DNA of 64,000 nucleotides from Beroe forskalii (lineage: Eukaryota; Ctenophora; Nuda; Beroida; Beroidae). The translations under genes were made by a program, and so were the position numbers. Under the pieces are notes generated by a model. It was not told the DNA's origin and made no database searches. It was given only the letters and a program-made list of their open reading frames with translations. Shown one piece after another: positions 37,116-50,344 of this stretch (within the stretch, counting starts at the first letter, position 1; each line of letters starts with the position of its first letter). Location: positions 9,848-73,847 of the forward strand of contig WFMF01000123.1 of the NCBI GenBank assembly GCA_011033025.1. The letters are read 5' to 3'.

Positions 37116-38950
37116 AGAATGGTTGAGTTCTTGTTTTCTTCGATCTATTATCACATAATTATAATTTCGTAAGAGCACGTGAATAATGTTTGTGCTCCCG
37201 TACACAATTAAATTTGAGCTTGCCAAGAAAATATCAAGAGAAACGAATGCAAACAGGCGAAAAGAGGTACCGTTGCTATGGAGATTGGATATTTGCAAAA
37301 CATAAAGTAGTTCGTAAAGTAGTATTACTATTACGTTAATGATTTAAGCTGTCGAGATGTTGCTTTTAAATGTTGATGTTTTTAAATTTGTAGTTCATGA
37401 GGCATGTGGGAATATTTTGGACGACAATCATTGGAAGTTTAAGAAATTGTTACAAAAAAATCTCTTAGCTGTAGAGTTCAACCGATGAAATAAATTCGCA
37501 TCAAACGATGTCCGTACGTCTCGGCCTGTTTCAAAGTAAATGAGAGGTTCGATTCAGATTCAGAACACTTCACGTAAACGTAAGGGAAATAAAATAGTTG
37601 AAATAACGAAATGAACGAAACGCGCGCTCATTCTAATAAATAATGCGCGCTAAAACTCTGCGCGCAGCGCTGTCATTCTGCAAAGTTATTTCAGATAAAG
37701 TCTCATGCTTGCAAGAGCAAATGCGCGGCGTAAAATCATGAATTTTATTTTGCTGCACTTAGCCTGAGCGCGCGCCACGCAGGGTCGCAGGGTCTAAATA
37801 TATTTTCAAATTCAAAATCCTTAAACGTTGTTACTTTTGCTCCCTCATGAACTGTTTTTTGAGATTAGTATTTGGTTCTGTATTATCAAGCAGCTCCAAC
37901 GGGCTTGCTAGTTATCACATAAATTGGGTACTATCATTCACGCGGACATTCTTTATAACTTCACAACTATATAACTATAATAAAGATAATCGGACTTGGC
38001 ATGATCTTTTAGAACCTGCTTTAAGCAGTCCTATGATTAGAAATACTGATATCTTATGTGAATTCATAATGCTATACTTATCGATACTTTACATATTACT
38101 TCTATCTAAATATTAAGTCATAGTGAAGAACGTCAGATCATCTTTAATAAGCTTTTTGGCAAACATAATGGAGTGATGAGCTCATGAAATGACGGAGTTG
38201 GTATGACGCATGTATAGTCATAGCACGTATCATGTTTTAATGAAGTCAGCAAAAAGTTCCTGCCCATTGGATTCAATCATTGGGTTACCGTGAAAAATAA
38301 ACTGAAGGTTTATTATAGGCGCATCTCTTTATCTTAGTGATAGTCCCCAGAACATAACTGGAAAGTTTTAAAATCATTCTTGAAGATCTTTTTTGGCAAA
38401 TCGCGATTGGGGCTCACGCGCACCAGAAAATCCCATAACTCAGGTTAGTAACAAAATTTATTCATCCTATTAAGTTCATCTGGTATCTAGGTTGCTCTTT
38501 TATCATTTCTAGCCAAAAACTTCTTTTTCTCCATCGCTACCCTGAAGACCCCCTCCCTTAAAAAGGATTTGTTGAAGGATTTTTGTTTGTTTGTTTGATA
38601 ATCACAGAATTTTATCCTAATTCCTAGGTTCATTTTGGTTGAGGCCATAAGGCATCCTGAATGTTTTCGGTTTTACATCCTTGAGTTTGGACAGATAATT
38701 TGTGACAAATAAAAGAGACAAAATGTTACCTCACTGAGGATATTGGGTAATGGTTATTTGCTCGGAATTTGTTGCCAATTCTTGGAAATGCTGGACTGAT
38801 AGTATGACGAGGGAGGATCCATAAGTAATTTCAAGGATGTGAGTCAAGACCGGATGTCTCAATACACAGTGTACGTGTTGGCTATCGCCTCCCCCTCCCC
38901 TCCCACTGGTCATGTATCCGGTCACGTGACGTGTACATCACGTGATAGGC
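37116..38950. other. No gene recognised
   Basis: AT-rich, with CGCGC-rich patches at about 37620-37790. No supported exon. Confidence 0.45.
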
Positions 38951-38952
38951 CA

Positions 38953-39025
38953 TGGAGATGGTACTATGGAGACGGTTACTATGGAGATGGTACTATGGAG
39001 ACGGTACCATGGAGACAGTAACCTT
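38953..39025. repeat. Short tandem repeat, ATGGAGACGGTNAC-type
   Basis: Five or six copies of an 18/12-base unit (ATGGAGATGGTACT and ATGGAGACGGTTAC). Confidence 0.8.
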
Positions 39026-40009
39026 GGAGACAGGTACTGACCACGCTGGGACAGAGTGTCGGAGACAACTTGTCTGTAGTCCCAGGGTGGTGGCAATGAA
39101 ACAAGTGACATTGTCATCAGCCTCTAAGCCTCCTGCCAGGCTGATATTACATTCCTCAAGTGATACAGACATATATGAGGGACTTGGCCCTGGATACACA
39201 GTAGCAGACATATCAGACAATTTCATAGGTTGGGCACGCTTAATTAGGGTTTGAGAGTGACGCCATATCAGATATTGAAGTCATGATTATGATTTTAAAT
39301 GCCAAATTATTGACAAGGAACCTCCTACTTTTCCATCATGTGATGAAGTATAGCTATACATTCCAGCAGATGATAATATGGTGGTGGATCCATTCTCTGA
39401 TCCACTGTCTCTTGTAATATTGACATTCCATCCGTAAGCAGATTATATGGTCGATCTATTCTCTCTGATAATAATTCCTTTAAATAGCATCATTACCAAT
39501 ACACCAAGTGTGCCAAGTTAGTTAATTGATATTGTAGACTGTATGTGTCTTATGATTAAACTATCAGGAAGTTTTAGTTAAACGTCACGAAATAACAGGT
39601 CGACTGGATCCGTACCTTTTTGTGGGGAAGCTTTTTTAAAAACGCCAATTAGAAACACGGCTAAACGGATGAGAGTTTCGTAATTTTAACAAAGAATTAA
39701 AGCTAAGCGATACATTGCGACATGCCCTATGGCATGGCGTATTAAATGTAGAAATTATAGGGGGAGCCTTCAATGAATGATCATTCGATTATTAACTGTT
39801 TTTCATAATTGTAAAATCAGTTTTTTTTTAAATAATTCTTAACAATAACGTTCTGGCTTTTCACCAGTTTGGCTTTTCACCAGTTTGTCACCCTGACATG
39901 TATTATCTTCGACACCAGTTAAATCTGACAACAGATAACTGATTGGTTGTACAAACTGGTTGCACAATATCAAATGCTTCGCGAGTCATCATATAAATTA
40001 TAAAACCCT

Positions 40010-40690
40010 GACACCAGTTTATAGCTCTGACACCAGTATATAATTCTGACACCAGTTTATAACTCTGACACCAGTTTATAACTCTGACACCAGTTTATAA
40101 CTCTGACACCAGTTTATAACTCTGACACCAGTTTATAACTCTGACACCAGTTTATAACTCTGACACCAGTTGATAACTCTGACACCTGTTTATAACTCTG
40201 ACACCAGTTTATAACTCTGGCACCAGTTGATAACCCTGACACCAGTTTATAACTCTGACACCAGTTTATAACTCTGACACCAGTTCATAACTCTGACACC
40301 AGTTTATAACTCTGACGCCAGTTTATAACTCTGACACCAGTTCATAACTCTGACAACAGTTTATAACTCTGACACCAGTTCATAACTCTGACACCCGTTT
40401 ATAACTTTGACACCAGTTTATAACTCTGACACCAGTTTATAACTGACCTCAGTTGATAACTCTGACACCTGTTTATAACTCTGACACCTGTTTATAACTC
40501 TGACACCAGTTTATAACTCTGGCACCAGTTGATAACTCTGACACCAGTTTATAACTCTGACACCAGTTCATAACTCTGACACCAGTTTATAACTCTGACA
40601 CCAGTTCATAACTCTGACACCCGTTTATAACTTTGACACCCGTTTATAACTCTGACACCAGTTTATAACTTTGACATCTCTGACACCAGT
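40010..40690. repeat. 19-bp minisatellite
   Basis: About 36 copies of ACACCAGTTTATAACTCTG with scattered variants (GATAAC, CATAAC, ACACCTG, ACACCCG). It is unrelated in sequence to the 19-bp array at 6533. Confidence 0.95.
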
Positions 40691-41126
40691 CATCTCTGGA
40701 ACTGACTTAGGCTTGGCACCAGTGAAAACTCTGACTTTCGTTTTTTTGCTTTTGTCCAGGCTATAACAAATCACCGTACATCAGTGCAAACGATTTTACT
40801 TGGCCGTGCTGCAGTAGGTGTAGTGCATTTGTGTTTGAAAACAGTTTACTCTGAGCGGCGACATTTTCCTTTGGTAAACCAGTTCGCACTGGAAATACTT
40901 CCCTCCCATTCCAGTTGGCTGAAATTGTTCCAAAGTAGCATTGTTTCGAGGGGCCGTGTGGACTCCCTACAAATGTTTCCATTTCCTAACAAGAACCCAT
41001 GATAACTATGCCCGCCCACAATTGTGCTTAGAATTATTCTTGCCCTATATAAGTATATAGTCCGACGAAATTATGTACAATCAGGCATCCTATTGAGGTG
41101 AAAATTTTATTCAGAACGCCAGACTT

Positions 41127-41452
41127 CCCACAAACTTTTTAATGCGCAGCAACCAGAAAATTCAGCTGCTTCAATTTAATGAGGCCGACAAAATTCATCC
41201 TTGCCAATGGCATCGTGGCAAAGTTTATTCTATTTACGAACAAGGTGCCGAGTCAGCTACGTTTTATACGTACCGAAAATGTATGGTTAGATCCATGCCC
41301 GGTACAGGTAAGAATGTAAGCAGGGTGTAGAAATTTCTCATTATTTTTAAGATCCTATCCCACAAACTTTTTAATGCGCAGTAACCAGAAAATTCAGCTG
41401 CTTCAATTTAATGAGGCCGACAAAATTCCCCCTTGCCAATGGCATCGTGGCA
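41127..41452. repeat. 94-bp direct repeat, two copies 138 bp apart
   Basis: 41127-41220 and 41359-41452 share CCCACAAACTTTTTAATGCG and CTTCAATTTAATGAGGCCGA with few differences. An open frame from 41142 covers the first copy but is not conserved in the second, so I do not call a gene. Confidence 0.85.
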
Positions 41453-43826
41453 TTGTTTACAATTACTCAGACACAACTCTCCTGTGATTTTGCATGATCA
41501 GGAAAAGCCAAAACAGTTCAATATTTGTCCTTTTCGTATTTCCACATTCAAACTCAAAACCAGCGAGATAAGAAATATATGAGTTTCATCTGTAGTTCCC
41601 TGAGTAAGTGTCATATAGCGGGGGACCCTATAGCAGATTCTCGAAAATTTGGATAAGAGTTAAGTTTTTGACAACTATGATTTGGGTTACGACATCAAAA
41701 AATATGAGACAATATGTGCTATGCATGACAACAATTTCAATGTTTTAGGGCTGCATAATCAAGTTCATCGGGACATGATCTCCAGAATTAATTCAAAAGT
41801 CGAACACTCACCTTTATCAGACTGTCGGAGATGCATCTTCGGAATAGGTTCGTTTAAAATAGAAGTATAAGATCGAAACGCAGGCAAATCATATTTTGCT
41901 AAGTGAAGGCTGCGCGTTCTGCATGCAGCTCTTTAATATAAGCAATCCGGTTAAGAGATGCTCTTTGGAATAATCTTTGAGAAGTTAAGAAGATCATGAT
42001 TTAAGTTGAGATTGGTTGTGTAATATAGCATCTGATGTTGGGTGGAGCAGTTATCCAGGACGTCTGGTTAATGGGTTCTTGCGTCTTGTGTAACTTTGTT
42101 CCATTTTGTAATGCACCATAGACGTCATAATGAAAAAATAAATCCCGTTATGGAAAAATTTTTACTGGTCACGTTTAACTTGTCACGTCTTCGCCTCTCA
42201 ATACACTTATAGCTTGGAAACGTTACTCAAACTAGCTGCATTTTCTCTTTTGACAATGACGTCATATTTCTGGGAAAACTTAGAATTATTGGAAGAATTG
42301 ACAATAGCGCGGTTCGCATTGCTTGAATAACTTCTAAAGTTAATAATATCCGAAATCTTCGATATTGACCAACGGACAGAAAATTATCTTCGAAAAGGGC
42401 ACTTTGACTTATCTAAAAAAGCAAAGAAAAAGATATTTAGTTTCAGGGATATCAAGATTGGTATTCCTTTTATGGAAAACTCAAAATGATCGAATCTACA
42501 AGATATGATCCAATAGATCGTATTGACTGCTGTTCCTTTTTCTGACGAATAAATGAGGCAGTACAGTAACATGTCACTCGGAACATGATTTTGAAATTTC
42601 AACTCTCTCATATCACTCTACTCTCATAGTCATATCATGTACTGTAATACTGTAGAATGAACTTATGTAGACAAAAAAACTTATGTAGATAAAAAAGATT
42701 CAGCGTTTACTTTTTGCTCTCCTAAAAAGATGCTTGTCTGTTCACATGGTGCTTGAAGAAGGCTCGTTCAATCCGAATCTTTTGCCTAGCTAATTCCAAA
42801 CAAGCAAATGTGAATTGTGATTATCTATAAAGGTGCAATTTGTTATATGATTGTATGATTTTTACTAATGAGTTATGAGTGTGGATAATATCAAATAATT
42901 ATGTTGTCAATTAATTATGACAATATCTAGTATCATAAGATCGTAGGTAATATGTAACAAATTTACCTGGCATAATAAATGGGGTCTTTTCAAAAACGAT
43001 CGTTTCGTGACAAATAAAACACACCTCGTTGTAAAATCACCGTACGTAGCTAAACAATCTCACTATAGTGTACAACGCTGTTCGCTATAGCGATGGAGTT
43101 TCCTGATTGGCCGAGCGTCCGGATTGTCGGTCAGGAGGAACCAATCACACCGCTTCGCTGTAACACGCTGTATGTAGGGTTTCCCCCTATAAGAATAACA
43201 GAGGAAATCTAATTTACCCGCCCTATTTGATGCAGCTAGTTGGGATTTCCATTTTCCAGTGTCCCATGATCGAGCTGTTCCAGTCACGCGAGTCCCACTT
43301 CATTGTCCAGCGTGTTCTGGCGACTGTTCAAATTGATAGAGCCACTGGTAGCAGCCTGGCAAGTCATTCCGAGTGTCTGTCCCGGCAGACGGTGTCTCTT
43401 CCGGAGAGGTGATATGGCGGGGTGGATTGCTCCGAGCAGTAAACTCCTATTACATCTAACCAACACATACCAGCTACTGGTTCAGTGTGCGTAGCCCAAG
43501 ATAAGGTATAGCATCATGGTATTTTCAATATGATTTCTGTTCTCAATGGGTAGTCATTGCCGAAAAACGTATCATCTTATCATCTGTCAATAACGATAAT
43601 AAGTAATAAAATTTGAATTAATGGACCATCGAGATAAGTCATGATTAACTGAATTAAAATGATTAAGAACGATATATTCAGAACAATCAAACATTTCCAG
43701 CCCTCGTAATGCGTTATTATTAAAATGATTTAAAACTATTTTTTGGAAAAATTTAAAGAGACAAGGAATAAAAGAACTTAAGAATAAGATTCTTAAAGTA
43801 AAACGCTTAAATATTGAAAGAGGATA
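41453..43826. other. No gene recognised
   Basis: AT-rich sequence with short, unsupported open frames on both strands. No splice-consistent exon was found. Confidence 0.45.
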
Positions 43827-43928
43827 TTTTCATGGTCCGATTTTGCAGAGCTGCAAAATCGGACTATGAAAACGAAAAATATTAAACTTGAAGACTGCCA
43901 TTTAACAGTCTTCAAGTTCAATATTTTT
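43827..43928. repeat. Two adjacent near-perfect hairpins
   Basis: The first (43827-43872) has 22-base arms (CATGGTCCGATTTTGCAG and its complement) with a 2-base loop and one mismatch. The second (43875-43928) has about 23-base arms (AACTTGAAGACTG core) and an 8-base loop. Confidence 0.85.
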
Positions 43929-43968
43929 CCCTTACATTTACATTTAGATAAGTATAAGGGACATATAC

Positions 43969-46190
43969 ACACATCGGTCGATCGATCAACTTCATTCGAT
44001 CGACTGATGTGTTTTAAATAAACAAGAATTGCGCCTGCCGGAGCATTTTTTGTACGTTGTTGATTGTTTCCGTATAAAAATCATTAACCTAAAATTGAAA
44101 TAACTATACCTAATATTGCCTCATTGGACACGACTTAGTCATTTTGCCACTGTCTCAATTGTCCCTAACTCAAGAAATAGTGGATTGGGACAGGGACAAA
44201 TGGAACAATTGCGACAAATGGGACAATTGGGACATAGAAAATGGGACAAATTGGACTCAAAAAAAGAATTGCAGCTGAGAAAAATGGGACAATTGAGACA
44301 AATGGGACACATGAAACAGAAAAAAATGGGACTCGAAAAGTGAATTGGGATAGGGACGTTTGGGACAAACGTGGCATTTGGTACAAATGTGATGTTAGGG
44401 AGAGATGAATGGGACTCAAATGGTTGTGCTTTTGAGCAGTATTTTAGCATTATTTTCCTCACAGCATATGATATGAGAAAGAAAATGGCAGTTCCAATGC
44501 AACAACAGCTGCTTCAATGTTAAAATATAAGTTAAACATGCTAAATTACTTAGTAAAATAGAGTATAAGTATAGTTTAGTAGTATGGATATACATTTCGG
44601 GCAAAAATAGTCAGAAATTATTTGAATGATGAAAACAGTGATCAATTTGAAAATAGCTAAGTTTTTTCTATTTTTTAGGCTCTCCAAAACCGAGACGGTT
44701 GTCGTAGTAACCCCCTGCTGATTTGGTGACGTCAGTCCATTTCTTTCGGTTGGAACCAACGTAACTAAACCTCACGCATTCCTTAACAACGTTATTGTAA
44801 CTTGGAATTACTAGAACCGACCAATTTCCTAATTTCTACAAATCGTCCACGTGAACTCACGTGCTGAAATGTAGCACCCAGATCTAATTTCATGTGAATT
44901 AGTCGTATTTGAACTCATTTCAACGTAATCAAGTCGAAAATCGCGTGTAAATATCAATTTCTTTAAATCCCCTAAATTCTACAAAACGTCCACGTGAACT
45001 CACGTGATTCACTATTTCATCATATATTTCTCACATTTAGTCAATGCGAGACATGATCAAACCATTATTAGTTCGTCATCGTAACACAGAATAAGGCTAA
45101 ATTACAATTTTTCATCATTAACGTAATTTCAACCATTTTGCGGCTCAATTTTTAGAGGCTTCGCATGACGACATATTTCGACCGATCACCTTGAAACTCG
45201 TTTTATATCTAAATCTCGAGGTCTAAAAGCAAAATATTGAAGTAAAACATATTCCGATGAAAACTCTCTGAGTTAGAGATGTTCAAAGTAGCACAAAATA
45301 GCGTTCTATCACAAAATACGCTATTTTAGTGGTTTTACGCGATTTTGATGACGTCATCACAGCACCCAAATAGGCTCAAACCAACTTCCCATATAGCCTA
45401 TAAGACAATTCCGCCTTAGTACAACATACTTTGACCGGTCTCATCTCAAGATAAGCTGCAGTTCTTGACATATCACTCGTTTAAGATTTTCTCCTAAAAT
45501 TTTGAAATTGATTTTTCACCGTACCTTAGAAAATCGAGTATATCTCGATGAAAAATCGAGATAGCCCAATGATCCGTATAATTTTCTGAAAGCTCTTTAA
45601 ATTTCCAACCAACGATTTCTCAAAATTTTTGAGCTATCTCCACTCCTTCTTGGTGAAAAATGCGCTCTAAAACGACCTATTTTCGCTTAAAAAACAGTAA
45701 AATTTCGCTAAGTTGATGACGTCATAATGACGTCACCAGAACTTCTCTTATAGCCTATTACATTTTCCCATTTTAGATCTACAAAACGTGACCTCGATCA
45801 TGTCCCTACCATTTGTGGAACTTGAGATCTCATCGATTTAAATTGGGTCCCAAATTATCTTCATATTATTATTATTATTATTAAACTCCTGTGACAGCGT
45901 GCGATTTAAGTATACGCGTATCTATAAGAACGGTTGTTCTAGACCTAAAATTTTACGACGAATCGTTCTAGATAGGTCCCGACTCTCTATTTCTTTTTAT
46001 TTTTCTGATATGCAGGGGGTTACCGCCCTGGCCAGGGCGGGAATTTGTCCCAAATGTCTCAAATGACAGTCCCTGACTCAAAAAAAGTAAATTGGGACAG
46101 GGACATTTGGGACAGTGACATTCCCCCTACATCAGTCGATCGAATGGAGTTGATCGATCGAGCAATTCCATTCGATCGACCGATGTGTTA
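43969..46190. mobile_element. Composite inverted-repeat structure with TCGATCG palindromic ends
   Basis: The left end holds CACATCGGTCGATCG, a spacer and CGATCGACTGATGTG. The right end (about 46131-46190) is its inverted counterpart with about 15 extra bases in the middle. Inside lie GGGACA repeats at both sides (44127-44425 and 46036-46125). A central segment, 44707-46023, has perfect 12-bp inverted ends (GTAACCCCCTGC and GCAGGGGGTTAC). No transposase was found. Confidence 0.6.
44707..46023. mobile_element. Non-autonomous element with GTAACCCCCTGC inverted ends
   Basis: A 1.3-kb non-coding segment bounded by 12-bp perfect terminal inverted repeats. It contains two copies of CGTCCACGTGAACTCACGTG (near 44848 and 44989) and several TGACGTCA sites. 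A CCGCCCTGGCCAGGGCGG palindrome follows immediately at the right end. Confidence 0.5.
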
Positions 46191-47876
46191 TAATATATAA
46201 AGGCCCCTTACTTGTAAAGGTCATGGTACTTTAACTTGTAGTAAAGCATATAGATTCTTCCAGGTATTTTCATATTATTTTCTCCCAACTATTGTCGGGG
46301 AAACTCAGTTCAATGCCAATGCATGGCTGGGGGTTAAGGCTGAGCTCCAACCATGGATCGACATTGCTACATTGCTGTTATTCGAGAGTGGTGGAAGTGA
46401 GATCACCTATCTGATTGATAGGTAATTAATCGGCAAGTAGCACAATTCAGGTCTTCACTATTTGCGGGCAAAGATTCATAAGTAAACTTCGATGATAAGG
46501 CTTCACTATCTGGAATGGTTTCCAAATGGATCCTGCCCCAATATAGCAATATTAACGTCAGCGATGCGTCATCATCCATCGGTTTCAAAGTGCATTAATT
46601 GACTTTGCACCATGCTAATACAATTTGATTGGTCTACCTATGCAAATGTTAGCAGTTCCTACTTTAATAGAAATGGGATTCATCGTCCGGAGTGTGTGCA
46701 TTAATCAGTCCAATTAGCGATGAAATACTGCACGGTTTTCTTTGTAATTATCCTGGCGAATGAAATAAGATATGGACTTTGGTAGTCAATGTTTTCCTTT
46801 TTGATCCTTCCTCGAGAGATTTTTATTCTCTGATTTGGGTCTAAAATAATCTCATAAACACAAAACTTGTACCGTTGCAGTAGCCCCTCAATACATTCTG
46901 TTTCATCACCTGATTTTTATACGTTAAAATTTTAATTATCGGATAACAGCCGTTACCTAATCTTTTTAATATGCACCGTGCACACATATGCTAAATATTT
47001 TATTTCAAAAACTCAAATGCACTTCATTTTCTTAAAAAAACTTTTTAGCACTTATTATCTAATGAAAATAAAGATTTTTCTATTTTCAATGATAGAAAAC
47101 ACATTTAGCGTGATGTATTATCGCAGAAACTGGATGGAATTATGAAATCCGTCAGTTGTCACTTGAGACACTTGTACGTGTCCTTTATAATTCCTTTATT
47201 ACTGTGTGCAGTGTGCAAGCTCCACGGTAATATGAAGTCATTTTAATCATAAATCCGAGGTTTATAATTAGGTTATCTGATGCAATATACATGTATTTCT
47301 ACTTCAGGTTGTATTGTGGTTGGTATGGCTGCCCCACTCATTATCATTTCTAATGTTTTCGATATCATGTTAAGATGTTATGTAGTCTCTGACGCACGCC
47401 TCTGTATATTGGTATATTGGCTCTAGGTCGCCCAAGTTCGCTCTGCACCTTCTGGTAATAATGTCGCGTTGTATACGCCTCTTGTTGTAATAGCTTTACG
47501 TTCTGGGTTGTCCCTATTGCCCCTCTTTAATCTCCTTAACATAGCTTACCCCAACTTTGAACTTAAGTACACCCACCTATGAAACATGCAACATAAACTC
47601 AAATTCCAGAGTCACGAAAGGTCACTATTCGACTGTCTCTAATTTGTTGTACGTAACTCTTACAGTCACACAAAAACTCCTTCAGAATTCGATCTCACCT
47701 CTAACTCCACCTCTATTAGGGTATGCCAGAGTCAGTGAAGAGTGAAAACTCATCTTAGCTTCCTTTTACTGCAAATGATTTCACTTCGGAACCTTTCTTT
47801 TGAGCTGATTCTCTATTAAAACTTCTTTTCTTCTGATTAACATGAAGTGTTCTATAAAGTACATGACACGCACCTC
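46191..47876. other. No gene recognised
   Basis: AT-rich. At 47723 a short sequence (ATGCCAGAGTCAGTGAAG) nearly matches the start of the exon at 48425 and may be a decayed duplicate. Confidence 0.4.
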
Positions 47877-47877
47877 T

Positions 47878-48012
47878 TGAGGGATCGTTACATGTTATTG
47901 AATGATTACGTTACATGTTATTGGAAAAAATACAACTATTGTAAACTTAATTACGAGGGGGAGGGGTTGAAATCGGCCAAAAATTGATACGTAATATGTG
48001 AAAGATCCCTAA
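47878..48012. mobile_element. Degenerate copy of the GGGATCGTTCACATATTA MITE
   Basis: It begins GGGATCGTTACATGTTATTG, contains TACAACTATTGTAAACTTAA and GGGGGAGGGGTTGAAATCGG, and ends with ACGTAATATGTGAAAGATCC. The order is the same as in the intact copy at 61783. Confidence 0.8.
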
Positions 48013-48424
48013 GTGAATTTTCCAGACATTTGAAAACCTGAATCGTTATGATTTCAATTTACTAATTTAGTGCAGTACGACTTCAAAGTTATTGACTGAC
48101 GAACTCATTTTACCATAACACTTAAAAGTACCTCACTAAGTTGATAACAGGGAGTTCTTATCATGTGATCAGTAGTCAGTAGTATATTGTGATATGTGCC
48201 ACGTGCTTCAGATATTATGTGAAAACTACAAAGTTATTACTGAGAAGTCTGAGATTTGGATTCAAAGAACACTTATCAGAACACCGAATGCCGAGTTAGT
48301 TTTACCACCCAACTAACACCCCCTCTAAAGGTGAAACGTAGCTTAACTTGAAATGAAATTGAAATAATATTTGCTTTTTCCTTTAATTTGCTATTTCGTT
48401 CACCCCCACTTGCTTATCAAGGGC

Positions 48425-48534
48425 ATGCCAGAGCCAGTGAAGGAGACCACGCCACTGTTGGGTGGTGAGGATGGAGGGACCGACTCCTCCCAACCTGAGG
48501 CAAAAGACAAGAAACAGATACACATGGTCAGCAG
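48425..48534 (+). CDS. Probable first coding exon of an unidentified gene
   Basis: After the acceptor-like CTTATCAAG, ATG opens a 36-codon frame that ends at a good donor (AGCAG|GTATGG) in phase 2. The peptide starts MPEPVKETTPLLGGEDGG and continues with a hydrophilic, acidic stretch (DSSQPEAKDKKQIH). ETTPLL fits the acidic dileucine sorting pattern found in the cytosolic N-termini of endosomal and lysosomal transporters. No downstream exon was found; the repeats and LINEs that follow may separate it from the rest of the gene. It could also be an orphan exon or chance. Confidence 0.4.
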
Positions 48535-48849
48535 GTATGGGAGATTCTCATGTTGGATTTCTTGTTACTTGATGTACCCTGATATGATTTATTCCAACTT
48601 CTTTCATTTCTCCTACACAAGCAATGAGCATATATTATGTTGCCTTTCTAACCCTGAGATATGCACGGTCCAAACTACAGCAATTCTGTACTGTAGTTTG
48701 TAGCCCAGTGACAGAATACCTCTTGTGGGTCGTCGAGCGCAGATTTTCACTGCTCAATTTGGTCGCCACCGTTTCAAGAATTTTTTATCCGTCGAAAAAT
48801 TTCATGGTATATCCCATCTGTATTTGCTTCGAAGATCAATTTCATTATG

Positions 48850-49430
48850 TATAATTTGATCACAACAGCCCGCCGCAGGCGAAAAATTTCATAATCATGG
48901 TTTTCCCATCTGAATATGCCTCTATAAGATCAATTTGGTAATGTATAATTTGATCACCACAGCCCGCCGTAGGCGAAAAAATTTTAGGGTATATCCTATC
49001 TGAATCTGCCTCTGAGATGAATTTGGTAATGTATAATTCGATCACAACAGACTGCCGCAGCGAAAAATTTTCATGGTATTTCCATCTGAATATGCCTCTA
49101 AGATCAATTTGATACTGTATAATTTGATCACAACAGCCCGCAGCAGGCGAAAAATTTCATAATCATTGTATTTCCCACCTGAATATGCCTCTAAGATCAA
49201 TTTGGTAATGTATAATTTGATCACAACAGCCCGCCGCAGGCGAAAAATTTAGGGTATTTCCTATCTGAATCTGCCTCTGAGATGAATTTGGTAATGTTTA
49301 ATTTGATCACAACAGACCACCGCATCGAAAAATTTCATTTTCCCATCTGAATCTGCTTATAAGATCAGTTTTTGTAATGTATTATTTGATCACATCAGCC
49401 CGCCGCAGGCGCAAAAAATTTATGGTAGTT
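48850..49430. repeat. About 90-bp tandem repeat, six copies
   Basis: Each copy contains TTTGATCACAACAGCCCGCC, GCAGGCGAAAAATTTCAT and CATCTGAATATGCCTCTAAG, with small indels. Confidence 0.88.
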
Positions 49431-49439
49431 CCCATCTGA

Positions 49440-50150
49440 GCATTAGGACGTTCATCTTCCAGAGGAAAAAGAATTTGGAAGAAATATCGATTAGACGAGG
49501 TGTTAGAGCCAAAACTTACTTTTTATAAACTTAATATTTCCTTGTGTTTCAGCAGTTGGTTGGCATGACTCAATTATTTAAGCATGTTTAGAACCTTCGA
49601 AAAACATTCATCTATCAAAGGAAAAAAGAATTTTGAAAAAATATCAATCTGACGCAATGTTTCAGCCGAAAGTTAGCTTTTAGAAACTAAACATTTCCTT
49701 GTGTTTCAATCGCTTTTCATTGCTACTCAGCCTCTGAAGCGTTTCATGGATTGTTATCAACATGAGAAAAAAGAATTTAATAAATATATCGACCAGGCGC
49801 AATGTTATAGCCAAAACTAGTTTTTTTTAATAAACTGAATATTTCCTTGTGTTTCAACAACTTGTTATTAATAATCGACACATTTAAGCATGTTTAGAAT
49901 CTTCGCAAAACAAACATCTACCAGAGGGAAAGAATTTTGAAAAATATTGCTCAGACGCAATGTTATAGCTAAACATGGATTTTCTTAAACTAAATATTTA
50001 CTTGTGTTTCAACAGTTTGTTATTAATAATAAACATATTCAGCATATTTAGAATCGTCGTAAATCATTCATCTACCAGAGGAAAAAGAATTTTGAAAATA
50101 TCGATCCGTTCTCAAGTTATAGCCGAGACAGTTTACACAGTGAATATTGT
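49440..50150. repeat. About 120-bp tandem repeat, five to six copies
   Basis: Each copy contains CCAGAGGAAAAAGAATTT, AAATATCGATYAGACGCAATG, TTATAGCCAAAACT and AATATTTCCTTGTGTTTCAA. It lies directly next to the 90-bp array. Confidence 0.85.
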
Positions 50151-50344
50151 AAGTATTTATTTGCCGGCGACCACACATCGAGCGCAGCCCTGACGACCAG
50201 GAAAGCGTAGGATGAGATTTTACCTGTAATTGTATTGTGGTCGTCGAGCATGGCGACCAAACACCAGCGAGCGTAGCTTTTTCAGCTTCTTTCTGACGAC
50301 CAGCACATTTTAGAGCTGCGTGCCTTTATCATTTGGACTTACAT

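Noticed and set aside
40010-40690. CRISPR-like regular repeat array
   Set aside because: Units are contiguous with no unique spacers, and the genome is eukaryotic.
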